Positions 1 to 8,152 of a DNA stretch of 64,000 bases are shown one piece after another. A program made the translations under genes and the position numbers. A model generated the notes under the pieces. That model was given only the letters and a program-made list of their open reading frames with translations, had not been told where the DNA came from and made no database searches. The DNA comes from Synergistaceae bacterium. GTDB lineage: Bacteria; Synergistota; Synergistia; Synergistales; Aminobacteriaceae. The stretch is from assembly GCA_017405525.1 (NCBI GenBank), contig JAFRAH010000034.1:1-64000 (forward strand). The letters run 5' to 3'. How positions within the stretch are numbered: the first letter of the stretch is position 1; each line of letters begins with the position of its first letter.

Positions 1-55
1 GCAGAGCCTCATCACTGGAAACAGCCTCCAGAAATCTCTTCATGTTGTCCGTCAT
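1..55 (-). CDS. Second Nif11-type RiPP precursor, N-terminal fragment cut by window edge
   Basis: Only the first 18 codons lie in the window. They read MTDNMKRFLEAVSSDEAL, which resembles the start of a Nif11-like leader (charged helix, F-hydrophobic-x2 pattern). An AGGAGG site precedes the ATG. The bases around the site and start are almost identical to those of the complete precursor upstream in the same locus (AATCAGGAGG, then ATGTAG, then ATGAC). It is therefore probably a second substrate of the adjacent radical SAM enzyme. The core peptide lies outside the window, so its chemistry cannot be judged. Confidence 0.6.
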   Translation of the reverse strand, partial: MTDNMKRFLEAVSSDEAL

Positions 56-85
56 TTCTACATAACCTCCTGATTTGCTTAAAGG

Positions 86-127
86 TTACGCCACAGAAGA
101 TTTCTCCTCCGGGCGCAACTTCAGTAC
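86..127 (-). pseudogene. Decayed duplicate of the radical SAM gene 3' end
   Basis: On the minus strand this stretch reads VLKLRPEEKSSVA and stop, matching the C-terminal VLKVRPEAKSPVL of the radical SAM enzyme encoded further along. The homology continues through the spacer and ribosome-binding site into the next precursor start, roughly 56-130 against 551-645, with about 18 bp missing. A stop codon directly precedes it in frame, so it is a remnant and not a gene. It indicates that an enzyme-precursor unit was once tandemly duplicated, with most of one enzyme copy then deleted. Confidence 0.7.
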
Positions 128-205
128 TCACTGGCCTTATTCCGTCATACTGCAGCCCTTCACCGGATCACTGGCGAGACAGCCGCAAAACGGAGTCCCA
201 GCAAC

Positions 206-550
206 CTAGTCGTTGTTCTGCCCGTAGCCGCCACCCGAGCAGGCGCAGAAGCCCTTGTGTCCAGCGTTGGATGAACCGCCGCCTACACCCCAGACGCATG
301 CGCAGGTCAGATCGCCGCCCCCTCCACCGAATACGGGGCACACGCAGACGCTTCCACCAGCTACTGCCTTCATCTCTTCCTCGCTGAGCTGCTCAGCCTT
401 TGCGTCCGCCGCGAAGTCCTCTGCCGTCAGCTTGTAGCCGTTTGCGTTCGCTACCTTCAGCATTGCCTCAACCTGTGCCGCCTTCATGGCCTCCTGGATC
501 TTGCTGTCCTTTGATGCCTGAACGATGAAATTCCTACCGTTTTCTGTCAT
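206..550 (-). CDS. Nif11-leader RiPP precursor with three CxC motifs in the core
   Basis: A 114-residue precursor peptide. Residues 1-64 form a helical, acidic Nif11-like leader (LSEEEMKAVAGG), ending in a double-glycine cleavage site at 65-66. The 48-residue core is rich in Gly and holds exactly six cysteines as three CxC pairs (C69/C71, C83/C85, C102/C104) separated by Gly-rich linkers. Nif11-type leaders are known to guide maturases and to be cleaved at GG by peptidase-containing exporters; none is visible here. The gene starts one codon after the maturase stop, behind AGGAGG, so the two are almost certainly co-transcribed. The exact modification (thioether, cyclophane or other radical crosslink) is not deducible. 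Confidence 0.85.
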   Translation of the reverse strand: MTENGRNFIVQASKDSKIQEAMKAAQVEAMLKVANANGYKLTAEDFAADAKAEQLSEEEMKAVAGGSVCVCPVFGGGGGDLTCACVWGVGGGSSNAGHKGFCACSGGGYGQNND

Positions 551-552
551 TG

Positions 553-2001
553 CTACATGACCTCCTGATTTATTCTAAAGTTACGCCACAGAGAATTTTC
601 CAGTACAGGGGATTTTGCCTCCGGGCGTACCTTCAACACCGCTTCAACTATCTTGTCTGCCCATCCGCCGCGGAATAGCTCACACGTGGACGGGGACCTT
701 CCCATAAAATCACCGTCGCCAGTACCCAGAGCATCAGCCCTGCAGCCGCCGTAACAGCACATTGAATACTTGCACGACTTGCATACCTCGTTCAGCGCAA
801 AATACTCGCTAGCCCTCGTGTCTATCACCTTCATGTAGAACGAGTCAGTGATGCACTGGGCAAGACCCTTCTCCGTAATCAGCGGGAAATTCTCCTGAAA
901 GTCCATCGCTGAGAGCGACATGCACGGAAGTACGCGGCCTTCAGGTGAAATGTACATGACCATTCTTGCATGACCGCATAAACATAACGTGTCAGGGTCG
1001 TGCTCAGTCTTGTATGATGGGATGCTGAAGTACTCAGGCTCACGGGGATTTGCGCAGAAGAACCCTCCGAGCATTATGGACAAGGGCATACCGTCTTCGT
1101 AGTACTGGGGGATATAGTCCAGGTAGAGCTGGAAGAGTTCCTTAAGTTCGATGGCCTTACCGTAGCCATGCTTGCGCCATTCCCCGATGTCGTCAACTGG
1201 TACGGTCTTCAGTGAGCGGACTCCGAGACTGCCCAAGTGTCTGATGCTCTCCCTCAACGTGTGCTTGTTGTGCTGGTGAATGCACATCTCCGAGCCCGTC
1301 GGGAAGCCCCTATCACGGCAAAGGGCAAAAGCGCGGTTCACGATGTCCTCAGCACCCTTCACGCCCCTGAGCCAGTCATGCCAGCCTACACCGTCAAAGC
1401 TCATGTTGAACTCCGGGTGAATGTTCCGTGCCTCAAGCTCCCGCAATAATGCCTCGTTCACCAGTGCACCGTTCGAGTAGATCGTCCTGATTCGTATGTT
1501 GCGTTCAAGGAGTGCGTCAACAATCTCCATGAAGTCGGGGCGGATCAGGGGCTCTCCTCCAGTGAGTGAGACGTTCATCACGCCGCAGTCCCCAAGTTGC
1601 TGGACTATGTTCATGATTGTGTCGTGGGGAAATTCTCCGAGCTTCGCATCAGGTGCGGACAAGAAACAGTGCTTGCACCTGTAGTTGCATTTCCCGGTGA
1701 TTGACCAGTGAGCCTGGCGGATATAGCGTGCGGGGTATTTCCTGTATTTCTGGTTGTCGGTGAGGCCGTGGCCTGGTTCGCAGGGTTCGATGATGCCGTT
1801 CTTCACGCCGTCTGACACTATGGCGCGGACTTTGTCAGGGACTAAGGGGAGGGACAGGTCGCAGTTCCCGTTGCAGAGTTCTACAGCTCCCATAGTCTCG
1901 GCATTGAGGAATAGTGCTTCGCCCGTCTTGGTGTCTATTATGGCATATGGCAGCTTCTCATAGCCGCGCAGTACAAAGTTATCCTTAAGTCTGTAGAACA
2001 A
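553..2001 (-). CDS. Radical SAM-SPASM peptide maturase
   Basis: A 482-residue enzyme. The N-terminal ~75 residues look like a PqqD-type peptide recognition domain (FVLRGYEKLPYAIID). The radical SAM core has the [4Fe-4S] motif CNYRCKHC near residue 105, followed by a GGEP motif. The C-terminal third has SPASM cysteines, including CLCGH, LPCMS and CKSCKYSMCCYGGC, expected to bind auxiliary Fe-S clusters. Such enzymes install thioether or C-C crosslinks on RiPP precursors. The immediate downstream gene encodes a Cys-rich Nif11-leader peptide, the likely substrate. A promoter lies upstream. No transporter or peptidase is visible, but the locus continues beyond the left edge. Confidence 0.9.
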   Translation of the reverse strand: MFYRLKDNFVLRGYEKLPYAIIDTKTGEALFLNAETMGAVELCNGNCDLSLPLVPDKVRAIVSDGVKNGIIEPCEPGHGLTDNQKYRKYPARYIRQAHWSITGKCNYRCKHCFLSAPDAKLGEFPHDTIMNIVQQLGDCGVMNVSLTGGEPLIRPDFMEIVDALLERNIRIRTIYSNGALVNEALLRELEARNIHPEFNMSFDGVGWHDWLRGVKGAEDIVNRAFALCRDRGFPTGSEMCIHQHNKHTLRESIRHLGSLGVRSLKTVPVDDIGEWRKHGYGKAIELKELFQLYLDYIPQYYEDGMPLSIMLGGFFCANPREPEYFSIPSYKTEHDPDTLCLCGHARMVMYISPEGRVLPCMSLSAMDFQENFPLITEKGLAQCITDSFYMKVIDTRASEYFALNEVCKSCKYSMCCYGGCRADALGTGDGDFMGRSPSTCELFRGGWADKIVEAVLKVRPEAKSPVLENSLWRNFRINQEVM

Positions 2002-2020
2002 TCAAAAGCACCTCTTGCTT

Positions 2021-2050
2021 TGAGGCCTTCTGTTTTGAGGCCTTCTGTTT
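2021..2050. repeat. 15-bp direct tandem repeat in the RiPP operon leader
   Basis: The unit TGAGGCCTTCTGTTT occurs twice head to tail between the -10 element and the maturase start codon, so it would be transcribed into the 5' leader. No function is evident. Confidence 0.85.
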
Positions 2051-2060
2051 TGATGTCGTA

Positions 2061-2089
2061 ATTATATTGTGAGTGTACTATTTTTGCAA
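2061..2089 (-). promoter_or_regulatory. Sigma-70-type promoter of the RiPP operon
   Basis: Minus strand: TTGCAA, 17-bp spacer, TATAAT. The predicted transcription start is near 2054, about 50 bases before the radical SAM start codon. Confidence 0.75.
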
Positions 2090-2102
2090 GGGGTAAGTGA
2101 AG

Positions 2103-2140
2103 AAAAAAAATTGCCGGGCTGATATAACCTCAAACCCGGC
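2103..2140 (-). terminator. Rho-independent terminator after the iron ABC operon
   Basis: Minus strand: GCCGGG stem, loop, CCCGGC, then AA and a run of eight T. It lies just after the ATPase stop codon and separates this operon from the RiPP promoter. Confidence 0.85.
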
Positions 2141-2160
2141 GTTGGTATTGCCTGTTGTCC

Positions 2161-3267
2161 TTATGCCTGCTCCAAGTCGTCAGCAAGCACCTTCGTCAGC
2201 GCGGGGTCAAACGACAGGGAAACCTTCTCGCCTTCATCCCAGATCTTCTTCACGTCAGGGTTGTCGATCTGTACGAGGACATTACCCAGATCGGTCTTCA
2301 CCCACGTCTCCACGCTGTTGCCGAGATAGATATTCGCCGTAACTATGCCGTCCTCAACACCTGCCCCCGGCTCACCCACTGCAAGGGACTCAGGACGTGC
2401 CATCACTAGGGCTTTGTCCCCGGCCTTGAGGGTCTTTGCCCATCTTGGGGCGGTGAACTTCTGGCCCTTCACCTCAACATGGCAGGCATCATCAATCCCC
2501 TTCACCTCGCACGGGAAAAACGCTACCTTCCCCACGAAACCAGCAACAAACGTATTCACAGGGTCGCGGTAAATGTCGCTGGGAGTCCCTATCTGGATTA
2601 TGTGGCCGAGCTTCATCACTATTATGCGGTCGGACAAGCTCATTGCTTCAACGCGGTCATGTGTTACGTACATTGCAGTGATACCGAGCGACTTCTGGAG
2701 GCGGCGTATCTCTACCCTCATCTGTTCGCGCAGTAATGCGTCAAGGTTGCTCAGCGGCTCATCAAGCAGCAACACCGACGGCTCAACGATGAGACTGCGT
2801 GCTAGTGCAACCCTCTGCTGCTGTCCTCCTGAGAGTCTCGACGGAGGACGCTTCCCCATCTGCCCAAGCCCTACCATCTCTAGGAACTTCTGCACCTTCA
2901 CGTCAATATCCTTCTGCGGGACTTTGCGCAGTCTCAGGCCGTAGCCTACATTGTCCGCAACGTTCATGTGCGGGAACAAGCCGTAGCTCTGGAAGACCAT
3001 TGCAGTATCGCGCTTGTTCGGAGGAGTGTTCGTTACGTCGTTGTCGCCTATCATGATTTTCCCGGAGGTGGGCTGCTCAAATCCCGAAAGCATACGCAGG
3101 ATGGTTGACTTCCCACAGCCTGAAGGCCCAAGCAACGTTACGAGTTCGCCGGGCTCAAGTCGGAATGACACTCCCGCAACTGCCGCAACGTCCTGACCTG
3201 ATTGTGGGTCGCGGAATATCTTCTTTATGTCCTCAAAGGTTACTGATTTGCTGTTAGTATTTGCCAC
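2161..3267 (-). CDS. fbpC: Iron(III)-type ABC transporter ATP-binding protein
   Basis: A 368-residue ATPase of the FbpC/PotA group that energises import through the adjacent fused permease. Walker A is GPSGCGKST at residues 47-55, the Q-loop Q93, signature LSGGQ at 145-149, Walker B VLLLDE around 165-170, and the switch His at 203. A C-terminal ~130-residue TOBE-like regulatory domain follows. It is the last gene of a three-gene operon (binding protein, permease, ATPase), ended by a hairpin terminator. Iron is the best guess for substrate; spermidine or phosphonate importers have similar ATPases. Confidence 0.85.
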   Translation of the reverse strand: MANTNSKSVTFEDIKKIFRDPQSGQDVAAVAGVSFRLEPGELVTLLGPSGCGKSTILRMLSGFEQPTSGKIMIGDNDVTNTPPNKRDTAMVFQSYGLFPHMNVADNVGYGLRLRKVPQKDIDVKVQKFLEMVGLGQMGKRPPSRLSGGQQQRVALARSLIVEPSVLLLDEPLSNLDALLREQMRVEIRRLQKSLGITAMYVTHDRVEAMSLSDRIIVMKLGHIIQIGTPSDIYRDPVNTFVAGFVGKVAFFPCEVKGIDDACHVEVKGQKFTAPRWAKTLKAGDKALVMARPESLAVGEPGAGVEDGIVTANIYLGNSVETWVKTDLGNVLVQIDNPDVKKIWDEGEKVSLSFDPALTKVLADDLEQA

Positions 3268-3288
3268 TTCTGATTGTCCCCTTTCTCA

Positions 3289-5499
3289 TCATGTTACGTT
3301 CTTCATCAGGTTGGTATTCTCACGGACTAAGAGCCTCATTATCCCGAATGCCCCGAATACGATTACGATTAGCACGGTTGACAGCACACTAGCAAGGCCA
3401 AATCTCAGGTTCTCCGAGAAGTTGTAGATTAAGACCGTGATGTGATACCACTTCGCCGAAATCAGGAAGATAACCGCACTAACTGCCGTCATTGACCGCA
3501 CGAACGTATAGGACAGGCTCGACAGGAACGCAGGCCGCACCAATGGCAGCACTATAGTCCTGAACACCGTAGCCTGGTCTGCCCCCAAGTCAGTGGCTGC
3601 CTCCTCGATTGACGGGTCTATCTGACGCAATGACGCTATTCCCCCCTCAATGCCTACAGGGAGCTCACGTATCACGTAGTTGATGATGATGATTGCCGCA
3701 GTACCTACGAGGATTATGGGCGCGTGGTTGAAGGCTAGTATGTAGCTTATGCCGAGCAACGTTCCGGGCAATGCGAACGGTGTCATCAGGAGCATTTCCA
3801 GTAACTTTTTGCCGTGAAACTTCCGCCGGACTATGAGCAGTGCCGCAATCATGGCTATAATTCCCGCAATCGGTGTAGCTATTGCCGCGAGGGTTACGGT
3901 GTCGAACAACGCATCCTTTGAGCGCGTTATTGCCTCCGTGATGTTCTCAAGGCTGAACGTGTAATCAATGCCCCAGTTCTTCACGAAGCACCCGGCGAAT
4001 ATCGTACCGTAGAGCATAATCAGGAAGAAGATTATCACGAAGATTATTCCCGTGAGAATGCGGCGGACTCCCGGAGTCGTCAGCTCTGTGATTCGTCCTG
4101 AAGGCTTGCCAGTTACTGTAACGTATGAGCGTTTGGCAACCCAGAAACGCTGAGCAAGGAACGCCGTCAATGTCGGAAGTAGCAGCAGTATCGAGAGTGC
4201 CGCACCATGTCCGAGCCTGTTCATGCCAGTAACCTCTATGTAGCTCTCCAGTGATAGCACCTTGAGGTCGCCCGCAAGAAGCAACGGGTTCGCGAAATCA
4301 GCTAGTGATGTCGTGAACACCAGGAGCCACGCACTGAGAAGTCCCGGAACTGCAAGCGGCAGGGTTATCTTGCTGAACGTCTGGAATCTCCCGGCTGAAA
4401 GGTTGAGTGATGCCTCCTCAAATGTCGAGTCTATGGCCTGCAACACACCGCCCAATGTGAGGAACGCTATCGGGAACATTCCCATTGTCTGGACGAGAAC
4501 GAGGCCGGGCAGTCCGTAAATCGAGAAGTCGAGACCCACAACACGAAGCCAGCGGGTAATCAGTCCGTTGTTGCCGAAAAGAAGGATTATCGACAGTGTC
4601 AGCGAGAACGGAGGGGAGATTACCGGGAGGACTCCCATTGTTGAGATGAGCTTCTTGCAGGGTGCGTTAGTCCTTGAGACCACGAACGCAAAGAGAAATC
4701 CCACGATTGTCGAGAATGTAGCAGTCCAGCAACCGAGCTTAAGGCTGCCCCATAGTGCCGAAAGATAGCCTTCTGAGTTGAGGATAGTCTTCCAGATTGA
4801 GAGTGAGAATTTGCCGTTCTCGAGGAATGACAGCCTCAGTGCCTCAAACAATGGATAGGCCACGAAGATTAGCGTCATCAGGAAGAGACCAGCGAGCGCA
4901 AAGCCAACGATAGGATCACGGCTCATCATGAGCTGCCACACTACGACGGCAAAAAGGACGAACGCACAGAAAAACAGGGTGTTCATCATCCTCATGAATC
5001 CCTGTTCACCGTCAGTGCTGAACGAGAACACTAACGCCCCCTCGACTTCATGGGTCTTCATGTCGATTGCCGGGGCAAAGAACAATGCCTGCTCCTCCTT
5101 AGTGCCTACCGTCCAGTTATGGGAGCTCCTGTAGACTTCCTCATAGGCGGCGTTGTCGAATCCCTTCGCGAACTCAGGGTCAAGCGTATTCTCTTCAGTG
5201 AGCCGTGAAAGTTCAGGGTCTCCTGCTGGTGATGATGTGAGCTTCTCGCCCGGCATTGGGATTTCCCGGACAAGTGCAACGCGGTAATTCGCCGATTCCT
5301 CCGCAAGACGCTTCAGCCATTCAGCGACCTCGTCATCACCTGAAGGGTAGCCTGCCGCAACTGTCTCGACTGTCCTGCGCTGTGATGCCCTGGTCTGGCT
5401 CAGGAACTCATCACGGACGCTTGAGTATATCCACCAGCCTACGAGGGCTACAAAAAGCATAGTCAGCAGGAAGTTTATTGCTTTCTTGTTCAAGTTCAT
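3289..5499 (-). CDS. fbpB: Fused ABC permease with extra extracytoplasmic domain (FbpB-like)
   Basis: About 736 residues. After a first membrane segment (8-25) comes a soluble, presumably extracytoplasmic stretch (27-172), a second segment (173-191), then two binding-protein-dependent permease modules in tandem, each with an EAA-type loop (EEASLNLSAG and EEAATDLGAD). Fused double permeases are typical of FbpB/SfuB iron(III) importers, but the N-terminal soluble domain is not. The start is uncertain. ATG 5499 sits only one base after AGGAGG, whereas TTG 5493, two codons in, has an ideal 7-base spacing; a TTG at 5559 is a further, less likely choice. Confidence 0.85.
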   Translation of the reverse strand: MNLNKKAINFLLTMLFVALVGWWIYSSVRDEFLSQTRASQRRTVETVAAGYPSGDDEVAEWLKRLAEESANYRVALVREIPMPGEKLTSSPAGDPELSRLTEENTLDPEFAKGFDNAAYEEVYRSSHNWTVGTKEEQALFFAPAIDMKTHEVEGALVFSFSTDGEQGFMRMMNTLFFCAFVLFAVVVWQLMMSRDPIVGFALAGLFLMTLIFVAYPLFEALRLSFLENGKFSLSIWKTILNSEGYLSALWGSLKLGCWTATFSTIVGFLFAFVVSRTNAPCKKLISTMGVLPVISPPFSLTLSIILLFGNNGLITRWLRVVGLDFSIYGLPGLVLVQTMGMFPIAFLTLGGVLQAIDSTFEEASLNLSAGRFQTFSKITLPLAVPGLLSAWLLVFTTSLADFANPLLLAGDLKVLSLESYIEVTGMNRLGHGAALSILLLLPTLTAFLAQRFWVAKRSYVTVTGKPSGRITELTTPGVRRILTGIIFVIIFFLIMLYGTIFAGCFVKNWGIDYTFSLENITEAITRSKDALFDTVTLAAIATPIAGIIAMIAALLIVRRKFHGKKLLEMLLMTPFALPGTLLGISYILAFNHAPIILVGTAAIIIINYVIRELPVGIEGGIASLRQIDPSIEEAATDLGADQATVFRTIVLPLVRPAFLSSLSYTFVRSMTAVSAVIFLISAKWYHITVLIYNFSENLRFGLASVLSTVLIVIVFGAFGIMRLLVRENTNLMKNVT

Positions 5500-5561
5500 A
5501 CCTCCTTTGCACATAAACAAGCCTCCCATGAAGTCATCACAGGAGGCTGAAGACTGCAATA

Positions 5562-6563
5562 CTATTTTTCGGGAGCGGTTGAGATTTCCCTGTTCCAGCG
5601 TTCAAGCAGGCGTTCCTTGTTGGCAGCGTCCCACTGGTCGTCCTGGTTTACGAGGTTCATAGTGTCGAGTGAAAATCCCGTGTTCGTCGGAGTTGCCTTG
5701 TCTGACAGCGGGATAACGTACCAGCTCGCTATGATGTCCATTGCCTTCTGACCTAGTACCCAGTCATAGAGTTTCTTGGCGTTGAGGGGATCAGGGCCTC
5801 CCTTGAGGATCGACATTGAGGCTGTCTCGAAGCCTGTTCCGTCTGACGGTATGACTATCTGGAGCTTTGCGCCTTCCTTCTGCAATTTTATCTGGTCGTG
5901 AAGGTAGCCTATAGCTATGGGTATCTCGCCAAGAGCGCAGGATTTTCCTGGAGCTGAGCCCGAACGCGTGAACTGCTCCACTGCTTTGGCCATGTCCTTG
6001 AAGTACGCAAATGCCTTGTCCTCATCGCCGCCGTTGATGCGTATAACGGTCGTTATCATGTTGTAGGCAGTCCCTGAAGTGCTGGGGTGGGCAACACGTA
6101 CCTTCTTTGCGTATTCAGGCTTGAGGAGGTCAGCCCAGCTTGTCGGCATCTCAAGGCCCAGCTCCTTGGCGCGCTCCGTGTTCATGCAGAACGCTATCGG
6201 CCCGACGTATAACCCCGTCCAGTAGTTCTCCGGGTCCCTGTAACGTGCAGGAATGCTCCCGGCCATGCGTGAACGGTAGGGTGTCGAGAGCCCGCGAAGT
6301 TTTGCCTCAATGTGCTGAGTTCCCACACCACCGACCCAGATGCTCGCCTGTGGGTTGGCCTTCTCTGCCTCAAGACGTGCGATTGCCTCACCACCTGAGA
6401 GCCTGACCCACTCGACTTTGATTCCCGTGTCTGCCTCGAAAGCGTCAAATAATGCTTTGGCGAGGGGTTCTTCCATTGTCGTATAAGCCTTCACGACTTC
6501 GGAAGCTGAGGCCATGACGGAAAACATCATGACAAGGACAAGAGCGAACGCAAATTTTTTCAT
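5562..6563 (-). CDS. ABC transporter periplasmic binding protein (iron(III)-type)
   Basis: A ~333-residue exported binding protein. The signal peptide is MKKFAFALVLVMMFSVMASA, followed by a mature domain beginning EVVKAYTTMEEPLAKALFDAF, characteristic of the FutA/FbpA type I folds. The start at 6563 is chosen because AGGAGG lies 9 bases upstream and it gives a clean signal peptide; an in-frame extension to 6638 has no such site. It heads the three-gene import operon. Iron(III) is inferred from permease and ATPase relatives; 2-aminoethylphosphonate-type binding proteins are the main alternative. Confidence 0.85.
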   Translation of the reverse strand: MKKFAFALVLVMMFSVMASASEVVKAYTTMEEPLAKALFDAFEADTGIKVEWVRLSGGEAIARLEAEKANPQASIWVGGVGTQHIEAKLRGLSTPYRSRMAGSIPARYRDPENYWTGLYVGPIAFCMNTERAKELGLEMPTSWADLLKPEYAKKVRVAHPSTSGTAYNMITTVIRINGGDEDKAFAYFKDMAKAVEQFTRSGSAPGKSCALGEIPIAIGYLHDQIKLQKEGAKLQIVIPSDGTGFETASMSILKGGPDPLNAKKLYDWVLGQKAMDIIASWYVIPLSDKATPTNTGFSLDTMNLVNQDDQWDAANKERLLERWNREISTAPEK

Positions 6564-6669
6564 TATGCAAATCCTCCTGAACATAATAAATTTTTTGGAA
6601 CGTTTGGTTTGAATTGATGGCTGATATTTTAGTGCCATTGAGTGAATTTCTACAGAGTATTTCTATCGT

Positions 6670-6678
6670 TGCTATAAT
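6670..6678 (+). promoter_or_regulatory. Extended -10 promoter before the protease pair
   Basis: TGC followed directly by TATAAT, about 33 bases upstream of the TTG start of the first protease gene. No good -35 element is visible, as is usual for extended -10 promoters. Confidence 0.5.
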
Positions 6679-6710
6679 AAGCCAGCTCATTAAGAAAGCT
6701 GTGATTTATT

Positions 6711-8150
6711 TTGACACCTGATGAGGCTTGCCTGTACTTGGGAATTTCCCCGGATGATGAAGACTTGGACATTGACCAGATAGAGAGGAACTACAAGACT
6801 AAAATATCAATCTATGACCCGCAGAGATTTATTGACGACACTCCCGAATACAGGGAAGCCCAAAGGATGCGTGCCAACATTGAGCAAGCATATGAATACC
6901 TCACTGAAGCCTACAGGGACTTATACGGTGTTGAAGAGCCCCCCGAAACTCCCAAGCCCAAGCCTCAACGCAATAACATCATTCTGAAACTTGCTCTCGT
7001 AATGACCACGATAACCACAATATGCCTCGGAGTGTTCCTGTATTTCGTCCACACCTCAAGGAATGCAGAAGCCCCCGCCCAAAACTCAGGGGACTACGCA
7101 CGGGTTCTTCAGGAGCTCGAACAGTTGCGCGCAAGAACTGAGCTACCCGCCTCACAGAACAGCACTGCTCCCGATTATGCCGACCTCGTTGAACGTGTCA
7201 TGCCCTCAATCGTCCTCATCAGGACCGACACGGGAACAGGCAGCGGATTTTTCGTGAGCTCAACGGGGGACATCCTCACGAACTGGCACGTAGTACGTGA
7301 TGCCGGGTTCATCACAGTAACCCCCCAGAACGGGCAAAGCCTCAACGCGAGCTTGAAGGACTACGACGCGAGGAGGGACATGGCACTACTGACGGTGAAC
7401 GCTCCTTACCCGGTGAAGTTCCTGACGATAAGCCGGACTCTACCAAGACAGGGCGAGGCAGTGATAGCGATCGGGAATCCCAAAGGTCTAAGTGGCACTG
7501 TTTCGAACGGTATCGTGTCGGCCTTCCGGGAAAATAACACGTGGGTGCAGTTCACCGCTCCCATTTCGCCGGGGTCAAGTGGTGGAGCACTCATCAACCT
7601 TAAGGGTGAAGTTGTAGGGATGCCGACGAAATTACGGACTGACGGGCAGAATCTGAACTTTGCGATTGCTCCGGGGATATTGTCGTCGTTCTTCAGTTCA
7701 GCGAGGGACAAGAAGCCCCGGATACTTCCGAGAGCCTCACACGAGAACGTAAGACGTGATAACCCGGACGGAATGATATTCGTTCGGAAGGATGAGAGCT
7801 ACGAGATGTATATTGCCGCTGATTATGTCGAGTATGACCGTGCGACATCACAGGCGGCGTTTGTGTCGGTCTGGTTTCCGACGGAGAAGACGAACCGGCA
7901 GATGAAGAGGGACCCGAACTTCAAGGCACGTCAGGGAAAAGACTTCGGGCCGTGTATCCTGCTCTATGCTGTGGACTTTGAGGATGGGACATATCTTCAC
8001 CTTCGGACGGTGAACCTGTACACTGACGGGACGATTGCGCGGGACTACGTGAGGCCACAGAGCGGCTATAAGTGGGAGAGGCCTTCAGGGAACAGCAGGA
8101 TTAACGACCTCATGAATGCATTGAAGAATTATCTTGACAGGGGGATATGA
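6711..8150 (+). CDS. Membrane-anchored trypsin-like serine protease with J-like N-terminal domain (copy 1)
   Basis: 479 residues. Residues 1-75 form a helical J-domain-like module without the HPD tripeptide, so it is unlikely to stimulate an Hsp70. A single membrane segment spans 89-113, followed by a short coiled region. Residues 155-320 are an HtrA/S1C-type protease domain with a complete triad: His193 (TNWHVV), Asp223 (RRDMALL) and Ser290 (GSSGGAL). No PDZ domain follows; instead there is a ~110-residue unassigned C-terminal domain shared with the next gene. The protease should face the periplasm. The start must be TTG 6711, because a stop codon lies three codons upstream. It overlaps the next gene by four bases. 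Confidence 0.85.
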   Translation: MTPDEACLYLGISPDDEDLDIDQIERNYKTKISIYDPQRFIDDTPEYREAQRMRANIEQAYEYLTEAYRDLYGVEEPPETPKPKPQRNNIILKLALVMTTITTICLGVFLYFVHTSRNAEAPAQNSGDYARVLQELEQLRARTELPASQNSTAPDYADLVERVMPSIVLIRTDTGTGSGFFVSSTGDILTNWHVVRDAGFITVTPQNGQSLNASLKDYDARRDMALLTVNAPYPVKFLTISRTLPRQGEAVIAIGNPKGLSGTVSNGIVSAFRENNTWVQFTAPISPGSSGGALINLKGEVVGMPTKLRTDGQNLNFAIAPGILSSFFSSARDKKPRILPRASHENVRRDNPDGMIFVRKDESYEMYIAADYVEYDRATSQAAFVSVWFPTEKTNRQMKRDPNFKARQGKDFGPCILLYAVDFEDGTYLHLRTVNLYTDGTIARDYVRPQSGYKWERPSGNSRINDLMNALKNYLDRGI

Positions 8151-8152
8151 GG

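Noticed and set aside
6564-6710. Search for a Fur-type operator before the iron ABC operon
   Set aside because: No GATAATGAT-type inverted repeat is visible, so iron control is not supported by a site.
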